NCBI GenBank assembly: GCA_963557065.1
Contig: CAUWCT010000066.1
Coordinates: 1 to 17,865 of the forward strand
Direction: 5' to 3'
DNA length: 17,865 bases
Source of the DNA: UMGS1370 sp963557065
Lineage (GTDB): Bacteria > Bacillota > Clostridia > Lachnospirales > Lachnospiraceae
The notes under the pieces were generated by a model, which worked only from the letters and a program-made list of their open reading frames with translations, did no database searches and was not told the DNA's origin. The position numbers and the translations under genes are program-made. Of this stretch, positions 7,910 to 14,504 are shown one piece after another. Every line of letters starts with the position of its first letter. Position 1 is the first letter of the stretch.

Positions 7910-7965
7910 AAGATACCTCGTTTGCAACAGCAAGATTTGATTTAATATATTCCCGGGGCGTACAA

Positions 7966-8008
7966 GATATACTTGCAAAAGCCTATCTATCTGTGATATA
8001 CTTGCAAA
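7966..8008 (+). repeat. Direct repeat GATATACTTGCAAA in the scfA upstream region
   Basis: The 14-bp sequence GATATACTTGCAAA occurs perfectly at 7966-7979 and again at 7995-8008, 29 bp apart. Each copy holds both a -10-like TATACT and a -35-like TTGCAA. It lies in the 145-base gap between the divergent membrane protein gene and scfA. Confidence 0.9.
7973..8002 (+). promoter_or_regulatory. Probable scfA promoter built from the two repeat copies
   Basis: TTGCAA of the first repeat (7973-7978) and TATACT of the second (7997-8002) stand 18 bp apart, and TG at 7994-7995 gives an extended -10 (TGATATACT). Transcription would start near 8009, about 45 bases before the scfA start. Confidence 0.65.
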
Positions 8009-8054
8009 GAAATTATGTACATTGTTCAAAATTTGAAGATAGGAGGAACTTGGG

Positions 8055-8201
8055 ATGAAGCACGTTAAGACTTTAAATGCAAACACCTTAAAGGAGTCCA
8101 TGAAGAAGGGCGGATGCGGCGAGTGCCAGACTTCCTGCCAGTCCGCTTGCAAAACCTCTTGTACAGTAGGAAACCAGGCCTGCGAGAACAGCAGCCGCTA
8201 G
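8055..8201 (+). CDS. scfA: SCIFF six-cysteine ranthipeptide precursor
   Basis: This encodes the 48-residue precursor of a ribosomally made, post-translationally modified peptide (six cysteines in forty-five residues, SCIFF). The leader is MKHVKTLNANTLKESMKKGG. The core holds Cys21, Cys24, Cys28, Cys32, Cys36 and Cys43, with the spacing typical of the family (CGECQTSC, then ACKTSC). The maturase encoded next forms thioether links from these cysteines to residues in the same peptide. The start at 8055 follows a consensus AGGAGG (8041-8046) by eight bases, so translation should be efficient. It is followed by two hairpins and then scfB. The biological role of SCIFF is not settled in the literature I know; quorum-type signalling has been suggested. 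Identification is near certain. Confidence 0.97.
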   Translation: MKHVKTLNANTLKESMKKGGCGECQTSCQSACKTSCTVGNQACENSSR

Positions 8202-8211
8202 TTTACAAAGG

Positions 8212-8235
8212 CTGTCAGGCCGTCAGGCCTGACAG
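8212..8235 (+). other. Perfect palindromic hairpin after scfA (no T-tract)
   Basis: CTGTCAGGCC (8212-8221) and GGCCTGACAG (8226-8235) form a 10-bp stem with a GTCA loop. The same stretch is also a tandem repeat of GTCAGGCC (8214-8221 and 8222-8229). No T-run follows, so it is more likely an RNA-stabilising 3' hairpin or a protein site than a terminator. Confidence 0.7.
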
Positions 8236-8262
8236 AAGGACAAGGAAGAGGCAGACAAGAAA

Positions 8263-8300
8263 CCCCTACGGTCTTCCCGGATTGTAGGGGGTATTTTCGT
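8263..8300 (+). terminator. Probable terminator/attenuator between scfA and scfB
   Basis: CCCCTAC (8263-8269) pairs with GTAGGGG (8284-8290), followed by GTATTTTCGTT. The stem is short and the T-run is broken, so partial read-through into scfB is plausible. That would give more precursor than enzyme mRNA. Confidence 0.65.
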
Positions 8301-8332
8301 TGTGCGAAACGATTAGATAAGGAGAATATTCA

Positions 8333-9730
8333 GTGATTCATCAATATATCAACAATGGCTACTATATCGTTATGGACGTCAACAGCGGTTCTGTCCATTC
8401 AGCAGATCCGATTTTTTATGATGCTGTTCAGGTTCTGGCAGAGGAAGCAAAGATTCCTGATATGGAAAAGCCGGAAAAACTGCCAGAGGAGGCAGTAAAC
8501 CTGGTAAAGGAGCGTTTATCCGGCAAATATCCGGATACAGAGGTCGCAGAAGTTCTGGAGGATATCCAGGAACTGATCGACATGGAACAGCTGTTTACTG
8601 AGGACATTTATAAGGATTATGTAGCTGATTTTAAGAAACGGAAAACAGTGGTAAAAGCGCTGTGCCTGCATATTGCCCATGACTGCAACCTGGCCTGCCG
8701 GTATTGTTTTGCAGAAGAAGGAGAGTATCATGGACGCAGGGCCTTAATGAGTTACGAAGTGGGAAAAAAGGCGCTGGATTTCCTCATTGCCAATTCAGGC
8801 AACAGAGAACATCTGGAAGTAGACTTTTTCGGCGGAGAGCCGCTGATGAACTGGGATGTGGTAAAACGTCTGGTTGAATACGGCCGTTCCCAGGAAAAAG
8901 AACACAATAAAAAATTCCGTTTTACCCTGACAACCAACGGCGTTCTTTTAAATGACGAGATTATGGAGTTCTGCAACAAAGAAATGAGCAACGTGGTCTT
9001 AAGTCTGGATGGCCGAAAGGAAGTCAACGATTGTATGCGTCCATTCCGCAATGAAAAAGGAAGCTATGACCTGATTGTTCCAAAGTTCCAGAAATTCGCT
9101 GAACTTCGGGGAGAGAAGGACTACTTTGTCCGCGGAACGTTTACCAACAAAAATCTGGATTTTGGTGAAGACGTTCTCCACTATGCAGACCTGGGATTTA
9201 AGAAAATGTCCATGGAGCCGGTAGTGGCAGAGCCGACAGAAGACTATGCGATCCGGGAAGAAGATCTTCCTCAGATTTTAGCGGAATATGACAGACTGGC
9301 AGCGGAGTATGTAAAGCGCCACAAAGAAGGAAGAGGATTTACCTTCTTCCATTTCATGATAGATTTAAAGCAGGGGCCCTGTGTTGCAAAACGCCTTTCC
9401 GGATGCGGTTCCGGAACCGAGTACCTGGCTGTAACCCCATGGGGGGATCTTTATCCATGTCACCAATTTGTCGGCAAGGAAGAATTCCTTCTCGGCAATG
9501 TAGATACAGGTGTAACCAATACGGCAATCCGCGATGAGTTTAAACTCTGCAATGTGTATGCAAAAGAGAAATGTAAGGATTGTTTTGCAAGATTTTACTG
9601 CAGCGGCGGCTGCGCGGCAAATTCCTATAATTTCCACAAATCCATTACAGATGCGTATGACATTGGCTGTGCGATGCAGAAAAAACGAATCGAATGTGCT
9701 GTGATGATTAAAGCAGCGCTTGAGGATTGA
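8333..9730 (+). CDS. scfB: SCIFF maturase, radical SAM/SPASM thioether-forming enzyme
   Basis: This radical S-adenosylmethionine enzyme installs thioether (ranthionine) crosslinks in the SCIFF precursor. The 465-residue protein has an N-terminal peptide-recognition region (about 1-105, beginning MIHQY). The radical SAM cluster motif is CNLACRYC (Cys118, Cys122, Cys125), followed by the FFGGEP SAM-binding motif (165-170). The C-terminal SPASM/twitch region has many cysteines for auxiliary clusters (Cys350, 358, 376, 406, 414, 417, 423, 427, 446 and 455). Length and motifs match the family (for example CteB). The start is GTG at 8333, eight bases after AAGGAG. secDF begins 23 bases downstream with its own ribosome site, so scfB, secDF, tgt and yajC probably share a transcript. 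Confidence 0.96.
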   Translation: MIHQYINNGYYIVMDVNSGSVHSADPIFYDAVQVLAEEAKIPDMEKPEKLPEEAVNLVKERLSGKYPDTEVAEVLEDIQELIDMEQLFTEDIYKDYVADFKKRKTVVKALCLHIAHDCNLACRYCFAEEGEYHGRRALMSYEVGKKALDFLIANSGNREHLEVDFFGGEPLMNWDVVKRLVEYGRSQEKEHNKKFRFTLTTNGVLLNDEIMEFCNKEMSNVVLSLDGRKEVNDCMRPFRNEKGSYDLIVPKFQKFAELRGEKDYFVRGTFTNKNLDFGEDVLHYADLGFKKMSMEPVVAEPTEDYAIREEDLPQILAEYDRLAAEYVKRHKEGRGFTFFHFMIDLKQGPCVAKRLSGCGSGTEYLAVTPWGDLYPCHQFVGKEEFLLGNVDTGVTNTAIRDEFKLCNVYAKEKCKDCFARFYCSGGCAANSYNFHKSITDAYDIGCAMQKKRIECAVMIKAALED

Positions 9731-9753
9731 CAAGGAAAAGGAGATAAGCAACC

Positions 9754-11952
9754 ATGAAAAACAGCAAAACAAAGGGTCTGCTCAGTTTAATTCTGGCCGT
9801 AGCAGCAGTTGTGGTATTTGGCTTTCTGGGCTATCAGACCATGGACGATATTAAACTGGGCCTGGACTTAGCCGGCGGCGTCAGCATTACATACCAGACT
9901 GTCAAAGAAGACCCGACAGATGAAGAAATGTCTGATACCATTTATAAGCTTCAGCAGCGTGTACAAAACTACAGTACAGAAGCGGAAGTGTATCAGGAAG
10001 GCGGCAATCGCATCAATATTGACATTCCGGGCGTATCGGACGCCAACACCATCCTGGAAGAACTGGGAAAACCGGGTTCTCTGATTTTCTGTGATGAGAC
10101 TGGAAAAACCGTGCTGGACGGCACCAAGGTTACTTCTGCTAAAGCGGGAATGTATCAGGACGAGACAACAGGAATGGACAGCTATCTGGTTTCTCTGACA
10201 TTCAATGAAGAGGGAAAGCAGGCGTTTGCAGAAGCTACAAAAGCCAATATTGGCAAACAGATTTTCATTATTTATGATAATAAGGTGGTTTCCCAGCCAA
10301 TCGTTCAGAGCGAGATTACTCAGGGCTCCTGCGAAATCACAGGTATTGAGAGCTATGAGATGGCTGAAAACCTGGCTTCCACCATTCGGATTGGTTCCCT
10401 GTCTCTGGAATTAGAGGAACTGCGTTCCAATGTGGTAGGTGCAAAATTGGGTTCCACTGCGATTTCCTCCAGTTTAAAGGCAGGTATTATCGGATTTGTT
10501 CTGGTGGCAGTATTTATGGTAGTGGTATACTTGATTCCTGGTGTGGCAGCAGTGATTGCGCTGTGCCTGTATGTGGGCCTGATTCTGATTCTGCTTGCAG
10601 CATTTGAGATTACGCTGACACTGCCTGGCGTTGCGGGTATCATCCTGTCTATCGGTATGGCAGTAGACGCCAATGTTATTATCTTTACCCGTATCAAAGA
10701 AGAGATTGCAGTTGGAAAGACTGTAAAATCTGCAATTAAGACCGGTTTCCAGAAAGCCCTGTCTGCGATTGTGGACGGCAATATTACCACATTAATTGCA
10801 GCGCTGGTACTGTTCTGGAAGGGTTCCGGTACTGTAAAGGGATTTGCATCTACCCTGGCTCTTGGTATTGTGCTTTCCATGTTCACAGCATTGTTTGTGA
10901 CCAGATTTGTGCTTCAGGCTCTGTACCGTCTGGGATTTGAAAATCCAAAGATGTACGGCAGCAAAAAGGATGGAAAGGTAATCGATTTTCTGGGCAAGAG
11001 AAATCTCTGCTTTATCATTTCCATGGCAGTGATTCTTGCAGGATTTGTGGGTATGGGCATCAACAAGGCCAATACCGGCGATATGTTTAACTACAGCTTA
11101 GACTTTAAGGGTGGTACTTCCACCAACGTCACATTCAATGAGGATATGACTCTGGAGCAGATTTCCGCAGAAGTTGTTCCGGTTGTAGAAAGCATTACCA
11201 AAGATGCTGGAATCCAGACCCAGAAGGTTGCAGGCACCAATGAAGTGATCATCAAGACCCGCGCTCTGGATGTGGACGAGCGTCAGGCATTAAATGACGC
11301 ATTAGCGGAAAACTTTGGAGTGGAGCAGGAAAAGATTACGGCAGAAAGCATTTCCGGCGCAGTCAGTGATGAGATGAAAAAGGATGCTGCTTTAGCAACA
11401 GCCATCGCAACGTTCTGCATGCTGCTCTACATCTGGTTCCGGTTTAAGGATATCCGTTTTGCAGCCAGCGCAGTGCTGGCCCTGGTTCATGACGTATTAG
11501 TGGTTATCACCTGCTACGCCATTGCAAAATGGTCAGTGGGTTCCACCTTTATCGCATGTATGCTGACAATTGTAGGATATTCCATCAATGCCACGATTGT
11601 TATCTTTGACCGTATCCGCGAAAACCTGGCCATTCAGGGCAAGAAAGACTTAAAAGAGCTGGTGAATGCAAGTATTACCCAGACCTTTACCCGAAGCATT
11701 AACACATCCCTGACCACGTTTATCATGGTATTCGTATTGTATCTGATGGGAGTATCTTCGATTCGTGAATTTGCACTTCCTCTGATGGTAGGTATTGTCT
11801 GCGGAACTTATTCTTCCGTATGCATTACCGGTGCTCTGTGGTATGTGATGACCACTGGAAAACAGAAAAAAGAGCAGGCAGCCGCTTTGCAGGCAGCAGC
11901 AGAAAAGAAAGCTGCCAAAGAAGCCAAACGTTCCGGAAAGAAAGAGAAGTAA
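9754..11952 (+). CDS. secDF: Fused protein translocase subunit SecDF
   Basis: SecDF uses the proton (or sodium) gradient to help pull exported proteins from the SecYEG channel. Here SecD and SecF are fused in 732 residues. The SecD half shows TM1 (about 9-27), the DLAGG motif (38-42), an extracellular P1 domain, and the TM region with AVDANVIIFTRIKEE (303-317), including Asp305. The linker lies near 395-415. The SecF half begins with a helix at about 417-435, then DFKGG (450-454), and ends with GYSINATIVIFDRIREN (about 607-623) and TRSINTSLTT (around Arg647). The usual SINDT aspartate is Ala613 here. The C-terminal tail is lysine/alanine rich. The start at 9754 follows AAAGGAG. Its place between scfB and tgt-yajC resembles the conserved tgt/yajC/secDF neighbourhood, but with yajC last. 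Confidence 0.96.
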   Translation: MKNSKTKGLLSLILAVAAVVVFGFLGYQTMDDIKLGLDLAGGVSITYQTVKEDPTDEEMSDTIYKLQQRVQNYSTEAEVYQEGGNRINIDIPGVSDANTILEELGKPGSLIFCDETGKTVLDGTKVTSAKAGMYQDETTGMDSYLVSLTFNEEGKQAFAEATKANIGKQIFIIYDNKVVSQPIVQSEITQGSCEITGIESYEMAENLASTIRIGSLSLELEELRSNVVGAKLGSTAISSSLKAGIIGFVLVAVFMVVVYLIPGVAAVIALCLYVGLILILLAAFEITLTLPGVAGIILSIGMAVDANVIIFTRIKEEIAVGKTVKSAIKTGFQKALSAIVDGNITTLIAALVLFWKGSGTVKGFASTLALGIVLSMFTALFVTRFVLQALYRLGFENPKMYGSKKDGKVIDFLGKRNLCFIISMAVILAGFVGMGINKANTGDMFNYSLDFKGGTSTNVTFNEDMTLEQISAEVVPVVESITKDAGIQTQKVAGTNEVIIKTRALDVDERQALNDALAENFGVEQEKITAESISGAVSDEMKKDAALATAIATFCMLLYIWFRFKDIRFAASAVLALVHDVLVVITCYAIAKWSVGSTFIACMLTIVGYSINATIVIFDRIRENLAIQGKKDLKELVNASITQTFTRSINTSLTTFIMVFVLYLMGVSSIREFALPLMVGIVCGTYSSVCITGALWYVMTTGKQKKEQAAALQAAAEKKAAKEAKRSGKKEK

Positions 11953-11954
11953 GA

Positions 11955-13091
11955 ATGAAATATCAACTAATTACAACAGATGGGCGTGCAAAACGCGCCA
12001 GCGTGGAAACGGTTCATGGCGTGATTCAGACTCCTGTGTTTATGAATGTGGGCACAGTAGGAGCCATTAAGGGCGCAGTTTCCACCAACGATTTAAAAGA
12101 TATTGGAACGCAGGTGGAATTGTCCAACACCTACCATCTCCATGTAAGGACAGGAGATAAGCTGATTAAAGAATTTGGCGGCCTTCACAAGTTTATGAAC
12201 TGGGATCGTCCCATTCTCACAGATTCCGGCGGGTTTCAGGTGTTTTCTCTAACCGGACTCAGAAAGATTAAAGAAGAGGGAGTATATTTCAACTCCCATA
12301 TTGACGGTCATAAGATTTTTATGGGACCGGAAGAGAGTATGCAGATTCAGTCTAATCTGGGTTCTACCATTGCAATGGCATTTGACGAATGTCCGCCCAG
12401 TATGGCGGATCGGAAATACATTGAAAACAGTGTGGCAAGAACCACCAGATGGCTGGCCCGCTGTAAAGCGGAGATGGCGAGGCTCAACAGCTTGCCGGAT
12501 ACCATCAACAAAGAGCAGCTTCTGTTTGGCATTAACCAGGGCGGTATTTTGGATGATGTGAGAATCGCTCATGCAAAAGAGATTGCAGCCATGGAGTTGG
12601 ACGGTTATGCAGTAGGCGGCCTGGCGGTAGGCGAAAGCCATGAGGAGATGTATCATGTTCTGGACGTGACAGTTCCCTATCTGCCCCAGGATAAGCCTAC
12701 GTATTTGATGGGAGTCGGAACGCCGGCCAATATTCTGGAGGCAGTAGACAGAGGAGTAGATTTCTTTGACTGCGTATATCCGTCCCGGAATGGACGACAT
12801 GGACATGTGTATACCAATCATGGAAAGCTGAATTTGTTTAATTCCCGGTACGAACTGGATTCCCGGCCCATTGAAGAGGGCTGCGGCTGTCCGGCATGCA
12901 GGGGAGGATACAGCAGAGCATATATCAGACATCTTTTAAAAGCAAAAGAGATGTTAGGAATGCGTTTCTGTGTCTTGCATAATCTCTATTTTTATAATAC
13001 AATGATGAGTGAGATTCGCGACGCCATCGAAGAACACCGATACGCAGAGTATAAAGCAGAAAAGCTTGCCGGCGTAACGGGTCGGAAGTAA
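11955..13091 (+). CDS. tgt: tRNA-guanine transglycosylase (queuine/preQ1 insertion)
   Basis: This enzyme swaps guanine 34 in the anticodon of GUN tRNAs for preQ1, in queuosine synthesis. The 378-residue product shows the substrate-binding DSGGFQVFSL (Asp90), the GGLAVGE loop, the nucleophile Asp272 in FDCVYPSRNGRHG, and the zinc site Cys310, Cys312, Cys315 and His342 (GCGCPAC ... LHN). Usual families read PTRN where this reads PSRN, a mild change. The start at 11955 lies only two bases after the secDF stop, suggesting translational coupling. The frame is open back to 11820, but that part overlaps secDF and has no Tgt similarity. No queA or other queuosine gene is in the window. Confidence 0.96.
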   Translation: MKYQLITTDGRAKRASVETVHGVIQTPVFMNVGTVGAIKGAVSTNDLKDIGTQVELSNTYHLHVRTGDKLIKEFGGLHKFMNWDRPILTDSGGFQVFSLTGLRKIKEEGVYFNSHIDGHKIFMGPEESMQIQSNLGSTIAMAFDECPPSMADRKYIENSVARTTRWLARCKAEMARLNSLPDTINKEQLLFGINQGGILDDVRIAHAKEIAAMELDGYAVGGLAVGESHEEMYHVLDVTVPYLPQDKPTYLMGVGTPANILEAVDRGVDFFDCVYPSRNGRHGHVYTNHGKLNLFNSRYELDSRPIEEGCGCPACRGGYSRAYIRHLLKAKEMLGMRFCVLHNLYFYNTMMSEIRDAIEEHRYAEYKAEKLAGVTGRK

Positions 13092-13143
13092 TACGGGAGC
13101 AAAAGGCGAGGCGACAGCTCCCCGAATCATAAGGAGGAAAAAA

Positions 13144-13437
13144 ATGGTTGCAACAGGCGGGACTATGGGAATTGGTTTCTGGATTATTTATCTGGCAGCA
13201 ATTTTCGGATTAATGTATTTTATTGCCATCAGGCCCCAGAAAAAGGAAAAGAAGAAAATGCAGGCGTTAATGGCCAGCATCGCAGTAGGCGATACAGTGC
13301 TGACTTCCAGCGGTTTCTATGGCGTGATTATCGACATGACAGATGATACCGTTATTGTAGAGTTTGGCAGCAATAAAAACTGCCGTATCCCTATGCAGAA
13401 ACAGGCAATTATCCAGATTGAAAAGCCGGAGGCGTAA
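13144..13437 (+). CDS. yajC: Preprotein translocase subunit YajC
   Basis: YajC is a small single-pass membrane partner of the SecDF complex. The 97-residue product has one N-terminal transmembrane helix (about 8-28, ending YFIAIRPQKKEKKK) and then a small cytoplasmic domain with VGDTVLTSSGFYGVI, the family signature. The start follows AAGGAGG (13131-13137) by six bases. It lies 52 bases after tgt and is the last gene before a terminator, so it probably belongs to the scfB-secDF-tgt transcript. Confidence 0.95.
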   Translation: MVATGGTMGIGFWIIYLAAIFGLMYFIAIRPQKKEKKKMQALMASIAVGDTVLTSSGFYGVIIDMTDDTVIVEFGSNKNCRIPMQKQAIIQIEKPEA

Positions 13438-13474
13438 GTTGTCTGGAAAGAAAGATTTTTAAAAGTCTATATGG

Positions 13475-13513
13475 CTGCCGCAAAATAGCAACAGGATTTT
13501 GCGGCAGTTTTTC
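13475..13513 (+). terminator. Rho-independent terminator after yajC
   Basis: A 12-bp perfect stem (CTGCCGCAAAAT 13475-13486 with 13496-13507), a nine-base loop and TTTTTC. It ends the scf/sec/tgt/yajC transcript. Confidence 0.92.
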
Positions 13514-13538
13514 TATTGTCACGCTTCTATTGTCACGC
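13511..13538 (+). repeat. Perfect 14-bp tandem duplication before the GntR gene
   Basis: TTCTATTGTCACGC occurs twice back to back (13511-13524 and 13525-13538). Each copy includes a TTGTCA that can act as a -35 element. Confidence 0.9.
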
Positions 13539-13558
13539 AAGGGTTTCATGAGTATAAC
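13530..13558 (+). promoter_or_regulatory. Probable promoter for the GntR/FCD regulator
   Basis: TTGTCA (13530-13535), a 17-bp spacer and TATAAC (13553-13558). Transcription would begin near 13565, only about five bases before the ATG, so this promoter would give an almost leaderless message without the upstream GAGG site. Confidence 0.55.
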
Positions 13559-13569
13559 CGAGGTAAGAG

Positions 13570-14289
13570 ATGGAAAAAACAGGAGAACTTTCAACAATTA
13601 AAAGCAAGCTATTAGCGGAACAGGTAGAAGAGCAGATATACCGGTATATCGTGGATACGCCGCTGGAACTTGGATCAAAACTTCCCAATGAATTTGAACT
13701 TGGGGAAAAATTCGGAGTAGGAAGAAGCACAATCAGAGAGGCGGTAAAGCTTCTGGCTTCTAAAGGAGTGCTGGAAGTCAGGAGGGGCTCCGGCACGTAT
13801 GTGATCAATAAGACGCCGACGGATCTGGACCCTCTGGGACTTCAGGGCCTGGGGGATCGGATGAGTCTGGCCCTTGATCTGGTAGACGTCCGTCTTTTGC
13901 TGGAACCTGGAATTGCAGAAATGGCTGCCCGCAATGCTACAGAAGAAGATATACGGGAACTGGAAATGCTGTGCAGCAGAGTAGAGAAAAAAATGCAGAA
14001 TGGGGAGGACTACGTTCAGGATGACATAGAATTTCATACCTGTGTAGCCAGATGCTCCAAAAATCGGGTGGTGGGCCAGTTGATTCCCATTATTGACACA
14101 GCGGTTATGGTATTTGTCAATGTAACCCACAAAATGCTGAAGGAGGAAACCATTTCCACCCATCGGGCAGTGGTGGATGCCATTATGGAAAGAGATCCCA
14201 TTGGGGCGAAAAGTGCAATGATGATGCACATGACGTATAACCGAAATTTAATTAAAAAATTAATTCGGGAATCTGATTCACAAAAATAA
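13570..14289 (+). CDS. FadR/GntR family transcriptional regulator (FCD domain)
   Basis: This is a DNA-binding regulator of the FCD subfamily, which commonly senses sugar acids or other carboxylates. Of 239 residues, a winged helix-turn-helix covers about 10-78 (KLPNEFELGEKFGVGRSTIR, wing GSGTYV). An all-helical FCD domain follows (about 97-230) with likely metal/ligand residues Asp152, His156, His198 and His220. The start at 13570 has GAGG (13560-13563) six bases upstream. It stands directly before a dehydratase and a GntP permease on the same strand but is separated from them by a terminator. The likely role is ligand-released repression of that pair, supported by the repeated motif around their promoter. 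The effector is not known. Confidence 0.92.
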   Translation: MEKTGELSTIKSKLLAEQVEEQIYRYIVDTPLELGSKLPNEFELGEKFGVGRSTIREAVKLLASKGVLEVRRGSGTYVINKTPTDLDPLGLQGLGDRMSLALDLVDVRLLLEPGIAEMAARNATEEDIRELEMLCSRVEKKMQNGEDYVQDDIEFHTCVARCSKNRVVGQLIPIIDTAVMVFVNVTHKMLKEETISTHRAVVDAIMERDPIGAKSAMMMHMTYNRNLIKKLIRESDSQK

Positions 14290-14296
14290 GAGAGAC

Positions 14297-14337
14297 AGGC
14301 CGGGCCGGTGAAACAATGGTTCCGGCCTCTTTTTTTG
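14297..14337 (+). terminator. Rho-independent terminator after the GntR gene
   Basis: AGGCCGG (14297-14303) can pair with CCGGCCT (14322-14328), and GGCCGG at 14303-14308 offers an alternative register. The tail is CTCTTTTTTT. Confidence 0.85.
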
Positions 14338-14353
14338 GATATAATGCACAAAC

Positions 14354-14453
14354 ATCTGATGATTGTTTTGGCAAAGTGGAGAAAAGTAATCTGATGACTT
14401 GAAAAAATAATCGAAATATGCTAGGATAAAACCATAAAACATCATATGACTTG
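14354..14453 (+). promoter_or_regulatory. Three-copy operator-like motif for the GntR regulator
   Basis: ATCTGATGATTG (14354-14365), ATCTGATGACTTG (14389-14401) and ATCATATGACTTG (14441-14453) are close relatives, with a partly palindromic core ATC-T-GAT. The second overlaps the -35 of the dehydratase promoter and the third lies just after the expected start of transcription. This is a layout suited to repression by the FCD regulator encoded upstream; the assignment is inferred. Confidence 0.6.
14399..14427 (+). promoter_or_regulatory. Promoter of the dehydratase-permease operon
   Basis: TTGAAA (14399-14404), a 17-bp spacer and TAGGAT (14422-14427) with a TG at 14419-14420 giving an extended -10. 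Transcription would begin near 14434, leaving a leader of about 70 nt. Confidence 0.7.
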
Positions 14454-14504
14454 CGAAAAAATACTACAATTATTACAAAGTGCAGAAGCACACAGGAGGA
14501 GAGC

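Noticed and set aside
7910..8152. N-terminal extension of the TIGR04086-like protein up to 8152
   Set aside because: It would run antisense through the scfA start and promoter; an ATG with GAGGT at 7909 gives a normal-length family member.
11820..11954. N-terminal extension of Tgt overlapping secDF
   Set aside because: The extra residues are out-of-frame secDF sequence; Tgt proteins begin near the ATG at 11955.
12249..12932. 227-codon minus-strand open frame within tgt
   Set aside because: It lies fully antisense to a clear enzyme gene and has no domain marks.
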